Of a stretch of 64,000 nucleotides of DNA, positions 45,001 to 58,355 are shown one piece after another (position 1 is the first letter of the stretch; each line of letters starts with the position of its first letter). Source of the stretch: Azolla caroliniana (taxonomy: Eukaryota > Polypodiophyta); NCBI GenBank assembly GCA_043228905.1, contig JBHGNT010000001.1:35650001-35714000 (forward strand), read 5' to 3'. A model generated the notes under the pieces. It was given only the letters and a program-made list of their open reading frames with translations. It was not told the origin of the DNA and searched no databases. The position numbers were made by a program, and so were the translations under genes.

Positions 45001-47879
45001 AAATATTTATAGAATAAAAGTTCTTGTCTGTTGCCTAATAATTGTCATTGTCAATTGGTTCTAATGTGGGCCACAAAAAGTTAACATAGGCATCTCCACA
45101 ACATTTGTACATCTTAAAGTGGTTACACTAGCTATTTTCTTTGATGATCCAAAATCACACCAAAAAGTGGTTTGAGCATGTGAGGTTCGTGGTCACAAAC
45201 CAATAGGCTTCCTCCTAGACAACTTTGAAAGAAACTGTCTCCCAATTCAATACATGCCCACAAAGGAAGGAAGTGTACATCATCATCACATGTGCTACTT
45301 GCATAGCTTGGGATGCCTAATAGTCGTTCTTCCTCAACTTCCATGTTATTTTCCTTATCCTTTGACGAGACATTTAAAACTTAAAAACATGCAACACTTT
45401 CCACATATGCATTTTTAATGCTCAATTTAGAAGCAAAAATTGTTTTCCAAAGTGTCACTCCTTGATTGTCTTTTTAAGTTCTCGTCGTTATGGATCCAAC
45501 AATAATAATCATATCCCAAAGATGAACGTGTGCACATATGAGCCATTCATCAGCAATTTAAAAAGTGATCGTGACCATTTGAATATTGGGTCATGTTTCT
45601 TTCATGTGTGCCTCAATTAGACCTAGTATGTATTTAAATATTGTAACTCACAACAAATTTATAGAACTTTGCCATGTATATATTGTGCACTCACTACAGT
45701 ATGTGCATGTTTGAATCCACGTGACAAAAGTGTAGCATAGGCACATTATCAGTAGTTGTTGGGCCCCAAACATTTGATATGATCCAATTTAATATATCAA
45801 TGATACTCTCTACATTCTAAAAACATATTCATCCACGATAAGAACTCGTTATCTATCTTTTTAAAAAAGAAAACCAACGTTGAATACTCCATCATCCTAC
45901 TTGAATCATGGCTTGAAAGATTCTTTCTTATATAATCTTACCACTTACGGGGCTAAAAGTATCGATGCCACTTGTATTTAAATAGTGAATGTTGTCAACA
46001 ATAAAATCATGTCACCTTCTATTGCATGGTAATCACTCAAAGAATAAATTTCCATCCTTTTAGAAAACCATTTGGTTTGAATTCTTAATGTTATTATATG
46101 GTTAATTATTCATGTCCATATCTAAAGAAATCAATAAAATAATCCTAGATATAATTGATAAATATCTATATGACTACATTGGTTTTATTAGCACGATCAA
46201 TCCAATCTTTGAAGCATGTATATAGTATGTTCATGCAAACTACATCAACATGTGTCTATTTTTTGATTTGTATGTTTCCTAGGAGAGAAAGTTTCAAAGA
46301 ATGATTTATTTTCAACATAACTATCAAGCATAGACATAAACATTGGATTCTCTTCCAAGTACATATAAGCCTTTATTTGACATCTCCTAAAGGGGGAATA
46401 TATATCAAGCTATAAAATTTTGATCAATTGTCCTATTACGCCTTTGCTTTTATTGACTCTCAATTTTAGTTTTCCTTAACGACCAACTATCCATATTCAA
46501 GAATCCCGCAAAACTTGCAAAGTAGGGAGTAATGGCCTTGTCCTAGGTATGTGGGCACTCCCATTCATATGAAAGGGAATATTCTAACTATGGGGAGCGT
46601 TACAGACCTTGAGGTAAAGACAATCAAATGTGATCAAAATCTGACTTTATGTTGGGTTTGTGTTGCATAAAACATTTTAGGATCATATGCCTCGTTGTTT
46701 GTCAACACAAACTACGTTTTTTTACGAAAATTACCTTGATGCAAATGATAAAAGATAACAATTAGACAAAATTAATGTGTTGTTAACCTTTTCAATTTTG
46801 TAGACTATGTATGCATGAACTATGGAAGGAAAGAAAAAGAGAATAAAAGGACAAGGGAGATACTGTAGAAAATTGAAAAATCGTGTACTTATTGGGAAAT
46901 CTATTCGTTCGTTACAGATCAACCAATACATTTTTGATGGAGATCCATAAAAAACAAAGGTTGAGACAAAGATGTTGACAACCGATGCTAGAAGGAAGAA
47001 CCCTTCATTGTTTATATATAGACCAACATATTAGACATGTCTTTGTATGCCAAGTTCCAACCTCCTTTAACCCCTTGTTGGACCAAAACTTCCTTTGAAA
47101 TCATATTCTAAATATTAATTGACTTTTTGGACCTCTTGTCTAAAACTTGATCATATATCTATTTCTGTAATCAATACACTTATGGCACAATTATACTAAA
47201 GAAAACCAATATTGATAACAATAATATCCAGTAGTATAACCTTAATTCGGATTATAACATCGTTGCCTTGTACATAATAGATTTGGCTGATTATTGTATG
47301 TGCTATACATATATTTTTATATATACTAATACCTTAACTTTCTTCATCTAACCTTACATGTGATGTTTCATACATGCAGATTATTAATATTCCATCCTAC
47401 CTAATGTCTATGACTAGCACACCTGTGACCTATGGGACAACTCTTTTAGAGAGGACAACCTCAATTAGTTCTTTTTCAAATTTTTTTTCTTTATAAAGAT
47501 ACAAACCTTCCAATATGTGTCATTCATCATCGGATCATGTTTATCTGTCTATAAAGCTTCATGATTTTCCATTTCCACTGATTTTCTATCACGTGTCGTG
47601 TAATGAAAGAGTAGCATGGAATACGCTAACCCCACCACTCCTTCTTTGTTGCTGATGTCCTCTAAATATCTCTTTATGCGATTGGACAACCTTTGTTCTC
47701 GACTTCCCTCTATGTTTTCCTTGTCCGAGTTTTCTTTTTGTTCTTTCGGTATTTGAGCACATTTTTCATGTTTATAATCACACTTACAAATAATAGTTTT
47801 ACATGTTTCTTTTTTTCCAAAAAAATAGTTCCTTCCATTAGTTATAAAATTTTACAAATGAGACGATTATGTACAAATC
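42051..47879. other. AT-rich intergenic DNA, no preserved gene
   Basis: I could not support any gene in this 5.8-kb stretch. Reading frames are short and broken on both strands. The content looks like old transposon DNA, but I could not assign a family. Confidence 0.45.
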
Positions 47880-49800
47880 CCTGTAGGGACGCGATAGTTC
47901 CATCTTATGTGGATGCCCACTGACTCAAGAAAGGGAGAGGACGACCATTGTTGGATGAAGGCTATTCGTTGTCTTTCAACTCCATCGGAGCCACCCTTAA
48001 AACCATCATATTGGCTCTTTAGAGGGGCTACAGTTTCACTCCATATCTCTTGGAGTAACCTTGTTGGATGTGCAGTTTGGTTAGAGAAGACTTGCCTACA
48101 TCATTGTTTCCATAGAATCCAAAGAGTTATTGGGCTAACCAATTCCAACACCTCTTGAGATTTGTCATTAAGAGGAGTGGAGTGGACATTGCCGGTGGAG
48201 GAGAAAAAGACCTCTTGTGCTTTTATCACCAAAGTCATCCCCTCCTCCTGATGCTCGTATCTGCCAACTACGGTTTGCCATGATAGCCAACATATATTTC
48301 CCCACTTGATTGAGCCTTGCACCTGGCATAATTGCAACAAGCGGCCAACCCCCCACCATATTCGATGGGACGTTGGGTAGTCCCACACAACGTGTTGTAT
48401 TGATTCTACTGCATGTGGGCACTCTACACAATTAGGAGAGCTAAGGTTTCCACATTGCCATGCTCCCACCGGTAGGGACTTATGTATTAATAGCCATTGG
48501 AACATGGTAATTCACCTCGCGTGTTGTTGTTTCTAGATTTTCTGCCAAAACTTGGTGATTATTGTGGGAGGAACTTGAAATGTGTGCCAGACCTTCGCAG
48601 CTGTCGGCTCTCGGGTGGTTTGAGTAGCTATTTATATGTTTCTTCATATTTCACCTTATGTTCTTCACCTAATTCAAAGAACCATATCTCCTTTCCTATT
48701 TTATCTAGACTTCATTGTCTATGCTTTGCCAACATGAGCATGACATTGACGAGTGGAAATGATGTGATGAGAGATAGATAGTTATCTTTAAGTATGTCTT
48801 ATATTTCAAAATCTACATGATGCAACTTCAATACCTAGCTTGTGTGATCAACTGCAAGGGAGCATGAGGACTTTACAAAGTTAATACTCATCTTGGTGAA
48901 GAGATAAGGTTGAACATGATAATCAATATGCATTCTTGCCGTACATTGAACCTAGCATTTAGGGCTGATGTTTCCAATGTAATATTCTAATGTTATGCGT
49001 TTAAACATATTCTTTAGTGGTCCTATTTACCTTTCCTCAATGCATATTGCATAACATCATTTGAAAGCTCTCAAAGATCTTCCACGCCCCATCTTTTGAA
49101 CCATATTTTTGTGAAAATTACCTAGCTAGATGAGAGAACTTTGCCCTTGTGATTCTTTGTGGCTTATGTCCAAAATATGGTATACTCTTTGGAATTCCAA
49201 GATCTCTATGGGTAGAACAATTGTTTCCAATCTTATTCCATGCATTAAGAGGGATCATGTCACCCCATACTTCTGGTCTATAATGCAAGACTTGAGTTAC
49301 CATGGCAATAAATAACATTAGTTTCACTTCCCATCCACAATCAAAATCACTTTAGTTTCATTGATTCAAGTGTATACTCAAAGGATACATTCCATTTATT
49401 TGTGGCAGGTACATCAATACCAAAATACTTACTGAAAGCTTTGAAAAATTGTACATGTTCTTCCTTATATGTAAACATATGATATTAGTGAGGCTGGGAA
49501 AAATTGTCCATGTTCTCACTTATATGTAAACATATGGTATTAGTGAGGCTGGATGGTCTGCACTACCAATATTCATGGTTAGTTCACCAATTTGGCAAAA
49601 TGCTTCTAACTCTCCAAGTAAATGTTGTATACTTCATCAACATGGACATCAATGCATTGCCTTGAGGAAAGAATATAGAGAGAGAGCTTGCAGAATGTAG
49701 GAAGGGATCTTGTGTCCCCATAATATTAAAAGGGCCAAAACCAAACCTTGTATGTAATAGACGCGTAAAAGCAGCTTTTTGGCTTTTCAATTTCATTTCC
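47880..49800 (-). mobile_element. Decayed LINE (non-LTR retrotransposon), RT 3' part and zinc-binding tail
   Basis: Read on the minus strand, fragments occur in LINE order. Near 49590 is ELEAFCQIGELTMN, like the end of a reverse transcriptase palm/thumb. Near 49300 is KLMLFIAMVTQVLHYRPEVW, and near 49140 RITRAKFSHLAR. At 48505-48101 is an RVT zinc-binding domain: MFQWLLIHKSLPVGAWQCG, CVECPHAVESIQHVVW and SHRIWWGVGRLL. Further on is LWILWKQ, then an in-frame stop and FSNQTAHP. Multiple stops and frame shifts, and a Tyr where the family usually has a zinc-binding Cys, show it is dead. The 5' half was not recognised. Confidence 0.75.
49443..49552. repeat. 55-bp tandem duplication inside the LINE relic
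   Basis: Units 49443-49497 and 49498-49552 differ at only about five positions, sharing CTTATATGTAAACATATG and ATTAGTGAGGCTGG. Fifty-five is not a multiple of three, so the duplication itself breaks the LINE frame. Confidence 0.9.
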
Positions 49801-50588
49801 TCTTTTGTGGGAGTGGGCTATACAACTTAAACCTTCATAATCTCTTTCCATCCCTCTTCATCGTATTTATATCAATGTTCTTTGAACTATCTAATCTAGT
49901 GCGGATTAACTTAAGTAAATGAAGTATGCTGCTACACTTGGTTCATTATGTGAAGTGAATCCACAATTCAGTAATCGAATCCATTTGGTCCAATATATGA
50001 GGACATTGATACATATGGGGTAAAGTTTGTGAGTAATTGTTAAGGCCAATAGACACATAAATTTTTATTTTTGGGGAATTGGATTACCTGAAAGACTGAA
50101 TTATGGACATAACACCAATGGTTCAAGATAGATGGTGGTTTGGGTGAAAGAGTTAGGATCATTAACAATGTCATTATCATTATTGTGCTCAGACACCCAA
50201 ATGTCGTTAGATTTTCATTTAAAACCAGCAGTAATATGTAGATGAAATGTTACAATTGCTTGCCAAATGTTTAAAAGGTGTTATAAATTATTCAGGTGTA
50301 CAAACCAATCACGTGCAGGATTAGATTCAGCTCTAGGATTTCAGCATTTTGGGTTATGGTGTGTGCAAGAAGACTAATCAGATGGGTATGGCATTGTTTG
50401 CTTAGTTCTGCTTTGATTACATGCTCCATTCTTTATCAAAACATGTAATTTAATCTCTCCGACAAGAAAGAATCAGTTGCTACGAAAACAAAATCACAAG
50501 AAAAAGAATTGTGTACTGGATTAGGTAGGTATTCTATTGTTCTCAATGGGGTTTTAAGGTTATTCATTATTTCATATATGAAGCCGAG
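49801..50588. other. Region downstream of the EFHC gene
   Basis: AT-rich sequence. It should contain the EFHC 3' UTR near its right end. No gene is recognised. Confidence 0.4.
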
Positions 50589-50856
50589 CTACTCAAGTAA
50601 TTTGAGGAGCAAGGATTGCAGATCTGGGGTGTCTGGGGGTTTTGTCTTGGTGAGATGGCGCTCAACTGTGAGGAGCTCGTGGTGGCTCATGTTAACTCCT
50701 GCCTTCTGCAACAGAGAGAAGATCTGGGATGTAGATGAAACGGTTGCTTTCCTGATAGAGACACCATACCATCATTACAAAGAAGACTAAGGTAAATTAA
50801 GAACTAGACTGCATATAATAGAAACTTTTCTATATGTATATGTCTATGGATATGGA

Positions 50857-50888
<32 letters not shown>

Positions 50889-52061
50889 CTTACGAACTAG
50901 AATATGCAGATGCTACTTGGCTTTTCAAATCTCGGCTCCGGCTTGATGATTGTGGGAGATTTTGTAGCTCCCTTTTGAGCTACACAATCCAAACAAGATA
51001 ATTAAAACTCAATAATGTTTAAAGGATATTACCTACACATTCATAATTTATAGACATCTTGTAATGTAGCGGGAAATTGTATGCTTGAATACAAATTTAC
51101 TTGTGATGGGCCTAATGTTGCTTCATAAAGCATTCACGTTTCTAGTTTGGACTTGTCGATACACTTCCCTCCTCAGAAAAATGGTTCTATAAATTCCCTT
51201 TCTATAGTCCGTGCTCATGCATAGATTTTTTTCCCTTAAAAGAAGAATAGGTTTCAAATTCATTTTCCATAACTCAAGATGACTTTTACTTTGACATCAT
51301 GTGCATTGATACTTTCTTCTTGACAAACTTGGTGTCTAAACTCAATTCCCACAATCGAAGGATTGACACAATACAAATAGGTGTGAAGAAGTGATGATAT
51401 GCAGATAAGCTTTTCTTTACCATCATCGTAAGATTAACATTATATAATATAATCAATTGAGAAACAAGCTTTTACCTTGGCCAAGACTTTATCATAGTCA
51501 CTCATAGGGAAATGCTCCTTGTTTTCCTCCATCCAATTCATGGTCCACTCATCAGCTCGGAGAAGCTCAAAGGTCCGGTCATGGATGATAATTCTAGCCC
51601 CGACAAACATGTCAGTGGCTCTATAAGGGCTATTCTTCACATTTGGATTCTTTGGAGCTGGCTCACGAGACAAGTATTTTCCGCCTTGGATGCCAGAATT
51701 GCGGCTCGGAGGTTCATAGATGGAAATGGTATCATCCGCAAGGTAGTACTATTAAATTACTATACATTAGATGTGGTTTAAGATACAACTTGAAAATGGA
51801 ATGCAACACAAACAAATAAAAAACATTAATTTTCAACAATAAGAAGAGCATTATGATACATGCCTGAAACACAAAGAGTCGGCCAACGTCTTGAGGTGCA
51901 ACTTTGTGGAACTCGTCTTCTCCGTATCGCGCAGAAAAACATAAAACCTGCTTCCCTCAGGTGAGTTAAAAATGTTTTCTTGAGTTTATATCCATGATGC
52001 TAATGTGTGGCATTCTGGGCATATATGTATATATGGCATTATATGTATGTATGCATGCATA

Positions 52062-52096
<35 letters not shown>

Positions 52097-54436
52097 TTGG
52101 ATTTTCGATGGAATGGTCGGAGAAATAACCTTGCCATCCATGCCTAGTATCTTGTTAAAGTCCTTGTAAGGTGCTTTGGGTATGAGTGAGATGCAATTCT
52201 GCAAGCTATCCTCCTCACTTCCAAATCCATTATGAGGAGGTAATTCCATCCTTGCAAGAGTCGGTGCTGGTTCCTACATCGCATTCAAGCACAACCCAAT
52301 AATTATCTTCTTCAAACTCATGATGCGGGTATTACCAATCTTCTTCTCAAACACTGATATATACCAAAATCGTTTAAATACGAACATCCTATGAGAAAGA
52401 AAGTAGTTACCTGCACATCCACACATTCTAGCATGTCTTCTGTCATCTTATACTTGGTCATATAATAGTTTTTGGTGAACTCATCACAGTCATGGAGAAG
52501 CAAATCACGGTTGTACACTCGAACATAACTCCCTACATGCAGATCGGTCTCATTGTAATGTGCCGATTTGGGGAGTGCATCAGAGCCGATGTTTTTTCCT
52601 GAATTAAGTGTCAACATCATTTGTTGATAACCCGTATTTAAGTAGTATTAATCCACCGTGAAAGACATAAAAACAAATAAAAGTGTATAATCATAACTTT
52701 GATAATAATAATAATAATAATAATAAGGAAGCAAGAGCAAAGTCTACCTAGGAGATCTGACGGAATTTCACGAGGAAGATGGCATCGCCTCAAAAGCATT
52801 GGGAAACTATGTCTTCCGGAATTACGCTCATTTATTTCTAAGATCTCTATGGTGTCATCTGCTAGAAAGTAATGTAAAACCTGGGGTGGACAACATTTCA
52901 ATATGGATGATTAGGACATATGTTTGATTTCTATGTGCATGGAAATTTTTGATAAAGGGGTTTACATATGGGCGCCTATCACCGTAGACAGAGTCCCGAT
53001 CATCCCATACGGCAAAGAAACGGAGCACCTTCCCATCGTTCTCTAGGAATTGCTTTGTAGCAAACTCCTTGGGATGCTTTACAGGGTGTTTTTTGAGGCT
53101 TTCTTTATATGTGGACAAAGGTTCTCCTGGAAAGTCTTCTTCACGCCCCAAGTTGAACCTGTGCTTCAACAGATATCTCTGACAAACACATAAATATTAT
53201 GAGCAAACCTCATAAACATCAATTCTATGGTCTATGAATGTCAAAATATATTATCTTTTTCTTACCTTGGTGAATGTGTCACATGTGCAAATCCTGAAAG
53301 TTCTATCATAAATCGTGATGTCTGAACCTAGAACGAAGTCAGGAATTGAGATATATCCTCCACCAGGTTTGGGTACTTTGAGGCGTTTCAGGAATGTGCC
53401 CTGGCATTTGAATTCCAGGGAGAAACCTTAGATAAAAACTAGACAATCAATCATGCATGCTGAAGGAATTTTGGCTAGTTTAATACATATCTTGATTTCT
53501 TTTCAAACTATTAAGCAGTTCACCTGCATGATTCCGCTATTAGCTTGTCTCGGCTCCTATGTGCCATAACAAGTGGTCAGATGTCAATATAAATGTCATA
53601 TATATACAATTAGGATGGACAATATAGTGACCACTTCCATTGATTCCAAGATTAATTAAGATGTGATACACTACCGAAATGTGAAGGGTTCCATCTTCGA
53701 GGTAGAAGTAAATGGTGCATTTGCGAACTCTGAAATTCTCATCTCGCCGTTCATCAACCGGTTCTTTGAAGTAGCAAAAGAAACGGAGCACCTTCACAAT
53801 ATAGCAAGATGCTGATGGTGTCAGCAGAAAAGAAAATATACAAGTGAATGCAAGAGTTTATGGTTAACATATACAACATACATACTGCCCCATTGTGCTG
53901 TAAATGTATGTATTATGACATATTGGGGTTAGCTTGTGAAAGCTCATAAGAAAGGTTCAAGAGAAAAATTGTGGGGATGCTAGATCGCCCACATGTTAAA
54001 TTAACAAATCGCACATGAGCATTTCTTTTTCTTTTATTTTTTTTGTCATGCATATGTGTACCTGGCGGTCATATTTGAGCCATTTGGGAGCAGGAGGGGC
54101 GTCGAAGTTCTGATGGTGGTGTTCATTGGAGCCGGCATGGGAGGTGTCGGCATGGGTGTAGTCTTTGAGGCTGTCGGCGAGTTCGACACGGTGTTTCCTG
54201 TGAGCCTCGGGGTCTCGGACTTGTGGGTATCCATCAGAGAAGTTGAGATTCTGCGATTTCCGGCGAGGGGGTTCCTGATAAACATGAATCAGGACGAGTG
54301 TTAGTGAGAATCAACATATTAACAATATGAAAAGAAAAACGGAGGGGGGGGAGACAAAGACAGAGACAGAGACAGAGAGAGAACTAACAGGAGGATGGCA
54401 GAAGGAGAAGGCGGGAAGGTCTCCTGGGCCTGCCAT
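50589..54436 (-). CDS. EFHC1/Rib72-like axonemal protein with three DM10 domains
   Basis: Doublet-microtubule inner protein of motile flagella (EFHC1 in animals, Rib72 in Chlamydomonas). Thirteen exons in transcript order: 54389-54436, 54062-54274, 53675-53791, 53524-53556, 53266-53400, 52966-53178, 52748-52880, 52411-52598, 52130-52273, 51864-51947, 51476-51748, 50894-50979, 50589-50751. All phases agree and give 609 residues (animal EFHC1 about 640). DM10-1 starts near residue 88 ([32 protein letters not shown]). DM10-2 starts near 235 ([29 protein letters not shown]). DM10-3 starts near 409 ([48 protein letters not shown]). The start [12 protein letters not shown] fits the family. The intron after the tenth exon has a GC donor (CAG|GCATGT). 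The C-terminus shows no EF-hand calcium loop. Expression in spermatogenous cells would be expected. Confidence 0.93.
52065..52096. repeat. (GT)n microsatellite in an EFHC intron
   Basis: A GT tract of about 32 bases lies in the intron between the exons at 52130-52273 and 51864-51947. Confidence 0.85.
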
Positions 54437-56151
54437 AACTTATTCTTCTTCTTCTTCTTCTTCTTCTTCTGGTGCTTTTGTTGGTGACACAGAGCTCTGC
54501 ACAGAGGAAATCAGGGAAAGTGGAGGGGGGAGACAATGGCAGTTATTCGTTTCTCGCGGCATCATCAAAAATGAAATAAAATCCGAAAAGCATTTCTTAT
54601 TTCTCTTATTTTTATCTTTTATCGAGTCTCCTAAAATCATTCTCTCCTTTCCTTGTTCACGTCAACACCACCATGGTTTGCACTTTGCACTGTTTTGGTC
54701 TTTGGTCTCTACAATATGTACATAACTAGATTTTCTATGTTATGTGGGTCACATCAACAACACCATACCATGTTCATGACCATTATGTCGACCTTTTTGA
54801 GGTACTATTCGTCCAAGTTGTAAGATTCCTCTTTTTAACCTCTCTCCTCGTATTCTTCCCTTTTGAAGCTTTGTTGAGCACCTTTAGATGCATAGACCAT
54901 GTTTGCTTTGACTGTTATTGAATACATTATTAGGATGTTACGACGTGACAAACATTGATTTGCAAGAATTCGTTTACTATATAGGAATGGACGATGTAGT
55001 GAGACAACCTAATGATGACACCATGGGGGATGCTCCTTCCAACACCCTTATGATTTCTCTATATACACCTCTAAAAAGGGTAGAGTCCCTCAACCAAATT
55101 GCCTAAAGTACTAAGAAGGCCTATTGAAAGAGGCTTAGCTCTATCGCTATCTATTCTCTACAATTGTAGACCACAATGTCAACACCGCCCACGGGAATTC
55201 GATGGAGTACCATTATACCTATCTTAAAGTAGTATTTTAATGAAACCATTTTGTCCATAATTCATTGGAGTTTGTTGAGCCGGGATGGATAGAGGGGTAG
55301 AAAGCTTGTGTTCTTCTTTACTATTTTACAACAAACTATAGATATATTGGGTGGAGGTTGATCGAAAGACTTTAAAACATGTGATCCCTTTAAGGAACTT
55401 TTCAAACAAGGTTCTCTCTACATTAACATCTAAATTGCAAGAAACTATTGCTTCATACATTTATTCCTTGAGTTGAAGAAAATATTGAATATCAGCAATT
55501 GCAATTACTTATCTACCATCAAAGATTTGGTCGCAAGAAACTAAAATTGAATGTTCTGAATTCTAATAACATGACAATGTAACAACCATTCACTACCTCA
55601 TGGGACAATACATTAACACGTCTAATTTGAGGATTGTCATTACTTTGACTTCAAAAATAGAATATCCACATAAGGCCCATGATTAAACCACGTTGAGATA
55701 GTATGCGGTTATGTATACTTTCATCAATTGCATAATATGATAAACAAGAATGGAAATTGCCCACCCGTTCCCAATTGGAAGGCTACCTAATATCACTTCC
55801 AACCTTTTTTGGGTTCAACGATTATGCTTTCCTCCCAAGAGTTGTTGGTCCATGAGAATGATATGAACTTTGATATGAATTAAAGAAGATTGTACAAGTG
55901 GATTGGACTAATTCAGAGAATATGTAAACGATCTTTTCGGTTTAAATGTTGTTACTCTTATAAAACATATAACCACTTATTGCTTAGGCCTTACTGGGTT
56001 TTGAAATATATACATATTCATTTCTTGAAAATTGCTTTTACATTTGTCTCTACATCTGAATTGTTCATTAAAGTACTTTAAACTCTAGATGTGTTACAGT
56101 AGCATCGCTGGTTCTTATTACAACAAATTCTTTCATAACATTTTCTCATCT
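54437..56151. other. EFHC promoter region and intergenic DNA before the ZMYND12-like gene
   Basis: A (TTC)n tract on the plus strand (about 54444-54470) lies just upstream of the EFHC start and reads (GAA)n in its 5' leader. The remaining 1.6 kb is AT-rich without a recognised gene. It should hold the EFHC promoter and the 3' end of the ZMYND12-like transcript. Confidence 0.5.
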
Positions 56152-58299
56152 TCATGCATTTTCTTCTTGATTTTTGAATTTGGTAGTGCATTCGTTATTC
56201 GGCTCCTGCTGGACCATGTTTAATGCATTGTTAATCATGTCCTGTATTTCTGTCTTGGTAGTGTCTGAACAGCTCAATTTTGCCTTGATCAAATTTGTCA
56301 AGGCCAAATGTGTGTTCTGATGATATAAGTATATCAACCCAAAAGTCAAAAAGAGCTCACTCATATTTGTTCCCTGATTTTGTTGCATCATTTCTAAGAT
56401 ATCCTGCAAAACAGCAGAAAACAAGGATGATGGTCAATACATTAGCATGTAATAAACTCATATACAATTTACAGATCAATATTTAAATCTTACAGAGATA
56501 ACTCCAAAACCGGTTGTCATTAAGTAACCTGATGTCATTAAGGATCAACACTAGATAACCTTCTAGAGATATACTCTTAAACTGGTGGTTAAAGTGAAGT
56601 TTATTAAATAGCACTGTCATTAAGCAAAGTAATCGAACATAATTTACACATTCACCTCAAACATGGATTCAACATCCTGAACATGAACCCAATGGATGTT
56701 CTCCACAGCATTCTTCAAGTTTGGAGTAATCTCAGGCATCAGATGCTCAAAAGTTCTAGATGGTATTTTCTCTTTTCCAAGTACAAGACCGCCCATTGTG
56801 AGCAACCATATATCAAGAACCACTTGTCCATAAGCCATGCAATCCTCTACTCTACCCTGTGACATAAAAAAGATACCGTGGAATATAGATTATAATATAG
56901 CATCCAAAGAAATAGTTGTATTTCCATAAGAGAAGACGCTAGTTAAAAATGTCTCTCGTGTACATCACTTTGCATGATTCCTAGGCTTTTGACAGATTTT
57001 ATGATCAGGCAGCAAGAAAAGGAAAACCTATCGAATGCACGGTCTTCTAGAAGAATGAGATCCCCAACATAATAAAGAATATTGATAACCTTGCTTACCA
57101 GAGATTTAAGCACTTTGAAGATGTTATAGAAACCTATACTTGTGCGTATATCTAGAACACCATGCTTCATTGAGACATAGTAGATTTCCTCAGCAAATGC
57201 TTGGGATGCATTTTCCAATTTATTCTGGATAAACAGCCAACGTTAACATACATAAAGGCTCATCTGAAGGACAGAAATAAAATGCAGATCACGTTGTCAA
57301 AATACAGAACTTTTTCTTCTTAGCCACCTGAAGTACATATAATTGTCCAAAGAGTCGGCAGATTTCAGCTTGCATTTCATAATTTTCTTCACTCACTGGA
57401 CTTTGTATAAACAGCCATGCTGCAATTCCTAGCAATTCCTCACATTGTGCACTTCTACCTAGTGATAAACACACCTTTCTAAAAAAAGAGGTGTCAGTGT
57501 ATATTTCTCACACATATCCAAGCCAGAAAATAATGTAAAGAAAGCATCCTGTTTGTAAATCAATATAATTTTGAGTATGACTTTCCAAATGAAAACATTT
57601 TCCTATTTCTACCTGTTAATTAGATACTATTAGAATCATGTGTAGCAAGATGGGGGAAATAATTATGGGAAGCATGACAAACAAGGACTAATATAGCTTG
57701 ACATAAATGAAGACCTGCTTGATGAAGGTTTTGCTCTCACCCTAGTTGATCTAAATGGTGAAAAACTACCCAATTCAAACTTGCAAACAGCTTAAGAAAG
57801 TGCATTCTTGAACAGACGAAGGTTTTGCTCTTACACTAGTTAGTTTCATATGATTGTTTAGAGGGTTTGTTTGTGGTTCCATTCATGAATTGTGTTTTTC
57901 AGGAAGGTGAGAAGTGATTTTCCACTCACTTGCTCACGGTTTGAAGGCTTAGGCTTGTCATTGCTCACACATTTCCGACATATATGCTAACTATCCACAG
58001 GTAGTGACAATCCAAATGCACTATCAACGGAACATAAGAAGTGTTACCGTACAGGATGTACGGGAGATGTAGAGTGTGATGAGCAAGGGTCGAATACTAC
58101 AATGTTGTTAATGTGTATGTGTGTATGTGTAAGTGTAATTGTGAGTGTGAGTAGATATGTATGAAAACACATGCAGACATGTGTGGATGTGGACGGATAC
58201 GAGGAGGTGTGAATGGTCAAGGGGAATTGCACCCCAATGTATCTACCCTTTTGTAACTATTTAACCCCTTATGGGGAATGAATGAAAAAGGAAGGAATA

Positions 58300-58355
<56 letters not shown>

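Noticed and set aside
44300-46600. Possible minus-strand Copia-type retroelement
   Set aside because: A few phrases vaguely resembled polymerase motifs, but no ordered set of catalytic motifs or long terminal repeats could be shown.
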